This document shows positions 1 to 4,307 of a stretch of DNA of 9,566 nucleotides, in pieces. Source of the DNA: DATBGO01 sp050011895. Lineage in GTDB: Bacteria > Actinomycetota > Actinomycetes > Streptosporangiales > Streptosporangiaceae. Numbering within the stretch: the stretch's first letter is position 1; every line of letters begins with the position of its first letter. The stretch lies in NCBI GenBank assembly GCA_050011895.1, contig JBEKIF010000115.1, positions 1-9,566 on the forward strand. Reading direction: 5' to 3'. The position numbers and the translations under genes are program-made. The notes under the pieces were generated by a model, which had not been told where the DNA came from, made no database searches, and saw nothing but the letters and a program-made list of their open reading frames with translations.

Positions 1-438
1 GGGGTGACCGGCCACGGCAGCCAGATCGCCGCGACGCACCGCCGCAGCCTCGAGCGGTTCGGCTTCGACTCGGTGCTGCTCCCGTACAACTTCGTCACCA
101 TGCAGAACCCGTACTACGCCGACAACTTCAATGCCCTGTACGATACCTGCCGCGAGCGGCGCGTCGCGGTGCAGACGATCAAGTCGATCGCGCTGCGCCC
201 CTGGGCGGGCCGACCGCATACCCGGGCGACCTGGTACGAGCCGCTTGAGCAGCAGGACGACATCGATCTCGCCGTGTGGTGGGCGATGAGCCGCCCCGGG
301 GTGTTCCTCGACAGCGTGGGCGACGTGGACTTGCTGCCGAAAGTGCTTCATGCGGCCAGCCGGTTCACCGGGGCGCCGAACGAGGCGGCGATGAGCGCGC
401 TGGTCGACCGGACGGCGGCCGAGCCGCTGTTCGTCTGA
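1..438 (+). CDS. Aldo/keto reductase family protein, C-terminal part (5' end outside window)
   Basis: The reading frame is open from base 1, so this is the last 145 or so residues of a gene that begins upstream; the GTG at base 4 is probably an internal valine. The visible residues follow the C-terminal half of the (beta/alpha)8 barrel of predicted NADPH-dependent aldo/keto reductases: GVTGHG at the start, then HRRSLERFGFDSVLLPYNF, an NPYY stretch, and AVQTIKSIALRPW, where the strand and lysine line the barrel. A tryptophan-rich WYEPLEQ segment and the helix with RPGVFLDSVGD follow, as in this subfamily. Such enzymes reduce or oxidise carbonyl/alcohol substrates in the cytosol; the substrate cannot be read here. 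The catalytic Tyr/Lys and most of the cofactor site lie outside the window. It ends 6 bases before the stop codon of the convergent hydrolase gene. The family call is good; specificity is unknown. Confidence 0.85.
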   Translation, partial: GVTGHGSQIAATHRRSLERFGFDSVLLPYNFVTMQNPYYADNFNALYDTCRERRVAVQTIKSIALRPWAGRPHTRATWYEPLEQQDDIDLAVWWAMSRPGVFLDSVGDVDLLPKVLHAASRFTGAPNEAAMSALVDRTAAEPLFV

Positions 439-444
439 CCGGAG

Positions 445-1269
445 TCAGGACTGCACGAAGGCCAGCAGGTCAGCGTTGATGGTCTTGGCCTCGGTGGTGG
501 GCATGCCGTGCGGGAATCCTTTATAGGTCTTCAGCGTCCCGTTCTGCACGAGCCCCGCCGACAGCGGCCCGGAGTCGGCGTAGGGAACGATCTGGTCGTC
601 GTCGCCATGCATCACCAGGACCGGCACCGTGATCTTCTTGAGGTCTTCGGTGAAATCGGTCTGGGAGAAGGCAACGATGCCGTCGTAGTGTGCCTTCGCT
701 CCGCCCATCATCCCCTGGCGCCACCAGTTCTCGATGATCGCTTCGGAGGATTGCGCGCCGGGCCGGTTGAAGCCGTAGAAGGGGCCCGACGGCAGGGCCC
801 GGTAGAACTCGGACCGGTTGGCGGCCAGCTGGGCCTGGAGGTCGTCGAAGACGCTCTTCGGCAGGCCGCCGGGGTTGGCGTCGGTCTGCACCATGAGCGG
901 CGGCACCGAGCTGATCAGTACCGCTTTCGCTACGCGGCTCTCACCGTGCCGGGCGATGTAGTGCACGACTTCGCCGCCACCGGTGGAGTGCCCGACATGG
1001 ACGGCGTCCTGGAGATCGAGATGGGCAGTCAGGGCAGCCAGGTCGTCGGCGTAGTGGTCCATGTCGTGACCGCCGCTGGTCTGCGTGGAGCGTCCGTGCC
1101 CGCGCCGGTCATGGGCGATGACGCGGTAGCCGTGCTGGAGGAAGAACAGCATCTGGGTGTCCCAGTCGTCGGCCGACAGCGGCCAGCCGTGACTGAAGAC
1201 AATCGGCTGGCCCGAGCCCCAGTCCTTGTAGAAGATCTCCGTGCCATCGGTCGTCGTGATCGTGCCCAT
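445..1269 (-). CDS. Alpha/beta hydrolase, non-haem chloroperoxidase/arylesterase type
   Basis: A complete 274-residue protein, close to the usual length of about 275 for cofactor-free haloperoxidase/arylesterase-type alpha/beta hydrolases. Visible landmarks are the oxyanion-hole segment FSHGWPLSADDW (residues 25-36), DRRGHGRS (54-61), the nucleophile elbow GHSTGGGE with Ser95, the acid in HGDDDQIVP (Asp within 223-225) and the catalytic histidine in GFPHGM (His254). The full Ser-Asp-His triad is therefore present. There is no signal peptide, so it is probably cytosolic. Family members hydrolyse esters or lactones and, with organic acids, make peracids; the natural substrate is rarely known. 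The ATG start is supported by GGAGG 6 bases upstream. It is convergent with the aldo/keto reductase and separated by 350 bases from the next minus-strand gene, so it is probably its own transcription unit. The family call is firm; the chloroperoxidase label is descriptive only. Confidence 0.95.
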   Translation of the reverse strand: MGTITTTDGTEIFYKDWGSGQPIVFSHGWPLSADDWDTQMLFFLQHGYRVIAHDRRGHGRSTQTSGGHDMDHYADDLAALTAHLDLQDAVHVGHSTGGGEVVHYIARHGESRVAKAVLISSVPPLMVQTDANPGGLPKSVFDDLQAQLAANRSEFYRALPSGPFYGFNRPGAQSSEAIIENWWRQGMMGGAKAHYDGIVAFSQTDFTEDLKKITVPVLVMHGDDDQIVPYADSGPLSAGLVQNGTLKTYKGFPHGMPTTEAKTINADLLAFVQS

Positions 1270-1275
1270 GCGCTG

Positions 1276-1280
1276 CCTCC
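1276..1280 (-). promoter_or_regulatory. Ribosome binding site of the alpha/beta hydrolase
   Basis: GGAGG on the minus strand lies 6 bases before the ATG at 1269. It supports the start that gives the MGTITTTDGTEIFYKDWG N-terminus typical of the family. Confidence 0.7.
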
Positions 1281-1406
1281 GTTGGTCTGCGCTGACGCCG
1301 AAAACGTCCGCACCGGCAGCCTAACCATCTTTCTGTCAGCACTCCAGGTCACTCGGGTACCCTCGCGGGATCGCCATCCGATCTGGAACGTGACAGGCCG
1401 CGCGGC

Positions 1407-1514
1407 TCAACCTGGGCGGTGCTGGAAAGGGATCACCTTGGCCGCCGAGGGAGCCGCAGATCCGCTGCCGGCCTGGCCCCCCCACAGCTTCGTCAACCAG
1501 AACTTCAAGGTCAT
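1407..1514 (-). CDS. Possible small hypothetical protein (35 aa), unproven
   Basis: From an ATG at 1514 this frame encodes 35 residues beginning MTLKFWLTKLWGGQ and ending KVIPFQHRPG; it is open upstream to a GTG at 1589, which would give 60 residues. Codons have mostly G or C in the third position, as in real genes here, and the N-terminal dozen residues would form a short amphipathic, tryptophan-containing stretch. Against it, neither start has a recognisable ribosome binding site, the frame overlaps other open frames, and I recognise no family. It lies just downstream of the minus-strand dehydrogenase and could at most be a small co-transcribed gene or the tail of a lost one. Treat it as a candidate only. 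Confidence 0.18.
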   Translation of the reverse strand: MTLKFWLTKLWGGQAGSGSAAPSAAKVIPFQHRPG

Positions 1515-1619
1515 CGGCGCCGAATAGAATGCCCTGGTCGATCGTCCGTCGGTGGCCACCAGCGTCCATGGCCCGGGGGCCGCAATCACGGGGTTGCGCG
1601 CCCGCTGTGGGTTAGGAGA

Positions 1620-2516
1620 TTAGGGCTGCTGGTGGCGGCCGAGGGCCAGGCGGGCGGCGCTGACGTCTTCCCGGCCGTGTCCGGCGTCAACGGCAGCGTG
1701 CCACTGGCGGGACAGCGCGGCGAGCAGCGGCAGCTCGTCGTCACCAGCGGCGCTGATCGCCAGGTCCACGTCCTTGAGTGCCCATTCCAGCGGGAACTCG
1801 GGCGCGAAATCGCCTCGCTCCATTTTGTGCAGCTTGGCGTCAGCGATTGGTGCGTCCAGTGGTCCGCCTTCGATGGCCTCGGCCAGCTTTGAGTCGTCGA
1901 TGCCCAGCTGGCCGGCCAGTTCCAGGGCCTCAGCCACGCCCTCGATCAAGATGGACATGTAGGCGTTGACGGCCAGCTTCATCCGGCTGCCCTGGCCGGC
2001 CTCGCCCAGCCATACGGTCCTGCGGCCGATCGCTGAGAACACGGGGCGCACGGCCGCTGCTGCTGCTGGCGGGCCGGAGGCCAGGATGAGCAGCTGGCCG
2101 GCCTCGGCGGGGCCTTTGCTGCCCGATACGGGCGCGTCCACGAACATCACGTCGGGGCGCAGCCGGCCGAGCCGGCTGCTGATGTCGGTCGTTTCCGCCA
2201 GGCCGATCGTGCCCATCTGCGCCCAGGCCGCGCCCCCGGGCAGCGCCTCGGCCACGCCGCTATCGAAGATCACCGAGGTGACGACGTCGGCAGTCGGCAG
2301 CATCGTGATGACGACCTGCGCGTCATGGACGGCCTCCGCCGGCGACGCTGCGACAAGCGCCCCGACATCGGACAGCGGCGCGGTCGCGGTAGATGAACGA
2401 TCCCAGGCCGTGGTGCGCAGTCCGGCGGAGACCAGGTTGCGGGCCATCGCCGAGCCCATGATGCCGGTCCCCAGCACCGCGACCCGCACGTTCTCGCCAC
2501 TGGTCTCCGTAGCCAT
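1620..2516 (-). CDS. NAD(P)-dependent oxidoreductase, 3-hydroxyisobutyrate dehydrogenase-like
   Basis: A complete 298-residue member of the beta-hydroxyacid dehydrogenase superfamily, normal length. The N-terminal Rossmann domain opens with VRVAVLGTGIMGSAMARNL, with Gly16, Gly18 and Gly21 forming the dinucleotide loop; Asp39-Arg40 follow the second strand and bear on NAD versus NADP choice. Family signatures continue with MLPTADVV (72-79), the substrate-binding segment VDAPVSGSKGPAEAG (126-140) and GQGSRMKLAVN (175-185), where Lys180 is the expected catalytic lysine and Asn184 its partner. The helical C-terminal domain includes FPLEWALKDVDLA (241-253). Enzymes of this group oxidise 3-hydroxy acids or reduce the corresponding semialdehydes, and the group also contains imine reductases; the substrate cannot be fixed from sequence. 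The ATG start has GGAGGGAG just upstream. No partner gene is adjacent in the same operon. Confidence 0.93.
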   Translation of the reverse strand: MATETSGENVRVAVLGTGIMGSAMARNLVSAGLRTTAWDRSSTATAPLSDVGALVAASPAEAVHDAQVVITMLPTADVVTSVIFDSGVAEALPGGAAWAQMGTIGLAETTDISSRLGRLRPDVMFVDAPVSGSKGPAEAGQLLILASGPPAAAAAVRPVFSAIGRRTVWLGEAGQGSRMKLAVNAYMSILIEGVAEALELAGQLGIDDSKLAEAIEGGPLDAPIADAKLHKMERGDFAPEFPLEWALKDVDLAISAAGDDELPLLAALSRQWHAAVDAGHGREDVSAARLALGRHQQP

Positions 2517-2521
2517 CTGAG

Positions 2522-2530
2522 TCTCCCTCC
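2522..2530 (-). promoter_or_regulatory. Ribosome binding site of the 3-hydroxyisobutyrate dehydrogenase-like gene
   Basis: GGAGGGAG on the minus strand, about 6 bases before the ATG at 2516, is close to the ideal Shine-Dalgarno sequence. It settles the start despite other possible upstream codons. Confidence 0.7.
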
Positions 2531-2615
2531 GTACTGTTACGACATGCGGTTACGGGTCTCTCGCCCTCAGCAACGCTATCCCTTCCGTGACCGCCAGCCC
2601 ACCGCGGCCAGCTAG

Positions 2616-2858
2616 GCCACGGCCAGATCGTCGAGGAGACTTATTGCTACCGTTACGGCCTGGCGGGCTCATCCACCGGCCATCCTCGTCTCGCTGCTGC
2701 AGACCGCTGGCACACTCCCCGCGGTCTTGTTCGCGCTGGTCGGCGGCGCGCTGGCGGACGTCTTCGACCGGGCCAGGGTGCTCGTCACGGTTCTCGCTGG
2801 CTCCGCTGCCCACTTCGCGTCCGGGATCGTGCCGTCGGGCCAGCGTCGGACCTCGTAA
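2616..2858 (+). pseudogene. MFS exporter fragment (transmembrane secretion effector type), degraded
   Basis: The frame with codons starting at bases 2616, 2619 and so on reads, after a tryptophan at 2661, through LVSLLQTAGTLPAVLFALV (2685-2741) and then GGALADVFDRARVLVTVLAG, stopping at TAA 2856-2858. The LQTAxTLPxxLxALxxGALADxxDRxR pattern is the second membrane helix and cytoplasmic loop of MFS exporters of the transmembrane-secretion-effector type (EntS-like). About 55 recognisable residues remain out of a usual 400 or more, so helices 3-12 are gone. There is no start codon in the open stretch. A TAG at 2613-2615 separates it from a short in-frame piece beginning ATG at 2544, which might be the remains of the N-terminus. 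It lies in the gap upstream of the PhyH gene. The family assignment is from memory of the motif; non-function is clear from the length. Confidence 0.72.
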
Positions 2859-2921
2859 CGGAACAGGTGAAAACGGAAAACACCGGTGACGTGCGGGGCC
2901 TCGCACCCCTTAGGGTCGACC
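2857..2921 (+). promoter_or_regulatory. Repeat- and palindrome-rich leader before the PhyH gene
   Basis: Between the MFS fragment and the PhyH gene are two direct AACGGAA copies (2857-2863 and 2872-2878, 15 bases apart), a perfect palindrome CACCGGTG (2881-2888), a 5-bp stem GTGCG/CGCAC (2891-2895 and 2902-2906) and a second palindrome GGTCGACC (2914-2921). These sit 64 to 128 bases upstream of the start codon, where operators would be expected. No clear -10/-35 pair stands out. The regulatory reading is inference; the repeats are plain in the sequence. Confidence 0.3.
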
Positions 2922-2967
2922 AATGGGTCAGGCATGCTGGGGAGATGGCTCAACCGCAGCACGCATT

Positions 2968-2975
2968 AAGGAGGG
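2968..2975 (+). promoter_or_regulatory. Ribosome binding site that fixes the PhyH TTG start
   Basis: AAGGAGGG ends 9 bases before TTG at 2985. This near-perfect site is the reason for preferring the TTG over the in-frame GTG at 3003, which has nothing comparable at the right distance. Confidence 0.75.
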
Positions 2976-2984
2976 AGAAAGTCG

Positions 2985-3878
2985 TTGAGAGAAAGCGCAG
3001 CCGTGCCACCGGTAAAGGAGCCTAGTGGCAGCGCCCTGGACGCGGACGGGTACACCGTCGTGCCGACCGGCCTGCCCCCCTCGATCCTCGAAGCAGTCGT
3101 GGACGACATCTGGCGCCATACCGGTGCCACACCCCACGACCCCGCCACGTGGTACCAGCCGGCAATCATCCGTCCACGGCCGGGAATGGTCGAGATGTAC
3201 CACTACCAGTCGATGTGGGACGTCCGGCAGCACCCGGCGGTCTACCGAATTTTCCGCGACCTGCACTGCACGGATGAATTGTGGGTCTCCATCGACCGAG
3301 TCGCGTTCAAGCCACCAGTCCGGCCCGACCAGCCCGACTACGACCAGCCTGGCTTCATCCACTGGGACACCGACATCAGCAGGTACCCAGACATCCCATT
3401 CCGGCTGCAAGGGGTTCTGGCTCTTGAGGATACGTCCGCCGATATGGGTGGCTTCCGCTGCGTCCCCTCCATCTACCGCGACCAGCAGCGCTTCCTCGAC
3501 GAACGGTCCCAGGCTGGTCCGGTCCCCCGTGCTCCCGACATCGGCGACCATCCGATCGTCAAGGTTCCGCTGGCCGCTGGCGACCTGGCTATCTGGAAGA
3601 CGACGCTTTTGCACGGAAACGGCAGAAACTCCTCGCAGCGCCCCCGGCTGGCCCAATACCTGGCCATGAACCCGCTGCCCCCGGCCGGAGAGCAGCGCGA
3701 GACGGTACGGCGAGACCGCATCATCTCATGGTCCACCTGCGCGCCCCCAGAGGGCGACGCGTTTCCCGGTGACCGGCGCCGCATCGAGGAGCAGCGGGGC
3801 GAACGGGCGTCGCTCAGCCCGCTGGGCCGGCGCCTGCTAGGACTCGACGAATGGGCAGGAGCCCCAGGCACGCCCTGA
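2985..3878 (+). CDS. Phytanoyl-CoA dioxygenase (PhyH) family Fe(II)/2-oxoglutarate oxygenase
   Basis: A complete 297-residue protein started by TTG behind a strong AAGGAGGG site. It begins with the typical DADGYTVVP strand (19-27). The double-stranded beta-helix carries the metal triad: His126 and Asp128 in GFIHWDTD, and distal His210 in TLLHGNGRN; Arg219 or Arg221 in QRPRLAQYL is placed to bind the 2-oxoglutarate carboxylate. DMGGFRCVPS (153-162) is the usual turn before the distal half. Length and motifs fit the family, so it should be catalytically competent. Such enzymes hydroxylate, halogenate or otherwise oxidise small molecules, often in secondary metabolism or catabolism; the substrate here is unknown. 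The C-terminal 50 residues are charged and weakly conserved in character. No intact gene follows it in the same direction, and its 3' end overlaps the antisense TetR remnant by 42 bases. The lost regulator and exporter beside it may once have belonged to it. Confidence 0.9.
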   Translation: MRESAAVPPVKEPSGSALDADGYTVVPTGLPPSILEAVVDDIWRHTGATPHDPATWYQPAIIRPRPGMVEMYHYQSMWDVRQHPAVYRIFRDLHCTDELWVSIDRVAFKPPVRPDQPDYDQPGFIHWDTDISRYPDIPFRLQGVLALEDTSADMGGFRCVPSIYRDQQRFLDERSQAGPVPRAPDIGDHPIVKVPLAAGDLAIWKTTLLHGNGRNSSQRPRLAQYLAMNPLPPAGEQRETVRRDRIISWSTCAPPEGDAFPGDRRRIEEQRGERASLSPLGRRLLGLDEWAGAPGTP

Positions 3879-4140
3879 CCGCTCACATCGAAGTACGCGC
3901 TCCCCAATCGCGCCGGGCACCCTCAAGCCACCAAACGCGCCGTATCCCCGCTGCCCGCCGAGCCGGGCGGCCGCCATGGTCCATGCGCTGCCCTGGCTCA
4001 GGGCCCGCTGCGCGGCCTCAGTGACGAGGTGCTCTCGGGATTCGAAGTGCCGGTAGAAACCGCCATGGGTCAGCCCGGCTTCCGTCATAAGGTCGGCCAC
4101 GGCGAGGCCGTCGATGCCGTCGCGGCGGATCCTCGGCAGA
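3837..4140 (-). pseudogene. TetR/AcrR-family regulator, N-terminal remnant
   Basis: On the minus strand, from about 4128, the translation reads IRRDGIDGLAVADLMTEAG and then LTHGGFYRHFESREHLVTEA. This is the helix-turn-helix of a TetR-family repressor: helix 2, the AGLTHGGFYRHF recognition helix and the following FxSREHL. Resemblance continues through LSQGSAWTMAAARLGGQRG to about 3927, then gives way to a random-looking arginine/glycine tail ending at 3837. The ligand-binding domain, normally some 120 further residues, is missing. At the 5' side the frame is closed by TGA at 4161-4163, and the only start is a GTG at 4098-4100 inside the DNA-binding domain, without a ribosome binding site. The gene is therefore broken at both ends. 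Its tail overlaps the last 42 bases of the PhyH gene on the other strand. Confidence 0.75.
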
Positions 4141-4292
4141 TGCCTGGTCGAAGCGGCGAGTCAGGTGCAGCATGCCGGCGACCGGCAAGTTCTAGTACAG
4201 CGGCATGTCCTGCGCGACGAACGCGATGCCGTCCAGCGCGGCCGGGCGGCCGGGACCGGGCCGACCGCGGCGGTGGCTCGGCTCGTGGTCAC
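4141..4292 (-). pseudogene. ABC transporter ATP-binding protein remnant with in-frame TAG
   Basis: On the minus strand bases 4250-4195 read PAALDGIAFVAQDMPLY, followed by TAG at 4192-4194 and then, in the same frame, NLPVAGMLHLTRRFDQ down to 4144. This is the region around the Q-loop of an ABC ATPase (Gln codon 4210-4212), where family members read FVAQDxPLYxxLxVxxML. The Walker A part before it and the signature, Walker B and switch histidine after it are absent. A GTG at 4290-4292 with AAAGG upstream would start VTTSRATAA, a plausible N-terminus, but it lies in a different frame from the Q-loop piece, so at least one deletion has occurred. The fragment passes directly into the TetR remnant in yet another frame. 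The call rests on one well-matching segment. Confidence 0.62.
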
Positions 4293-4307
4293 TGCCGTGC
4301 CTTTCTG

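Larger units (their letters stand above)
1270..1619. other. Intergenic region, 350 bases, no firm gene
   Basis: This lies between the start of the alpha/beta hydrolase and the stop of the upstream minus-strand dehydrogenase, so it should hold the hydrolase promoter. A TAGGCT hexamer on the minus strand (bases 1318-1323) fits the loose actinobacterial -10 pattern TAnnnT, but no good -35 stands at 17-18 bases. One small minus-strand reading frame is listed separately at low confidence. I see no convincing terminator, RNA gene or repeat. Confidence 0.5.

Noticed and set aside
1318..1346. Possible promoter for the alpha/beta hydrolase (TAGGCT on the minus strand)
   Set aside because: The -10 is acceptable, but the hexamer at 17-18 bases (TGGAGT or CTGGAG) is a poor -35, so it is not listed as a feature.
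508..1527. Long plus-strand frame (339 codons) over the alpha/beta hydrolase
   Set aside because: It is the antisense shadow of the hydrolase, with valine/arginine-rich low-complexity composition and no family resemblance.
1570..1581. GGCCCGGGGGCC near-palindrome downstream of the dehydrogenase as a terminator
   Set aside because: The stem would leave only a 2-base loop, or a 4-bp stem if opened, which is too weak to call a terminator.
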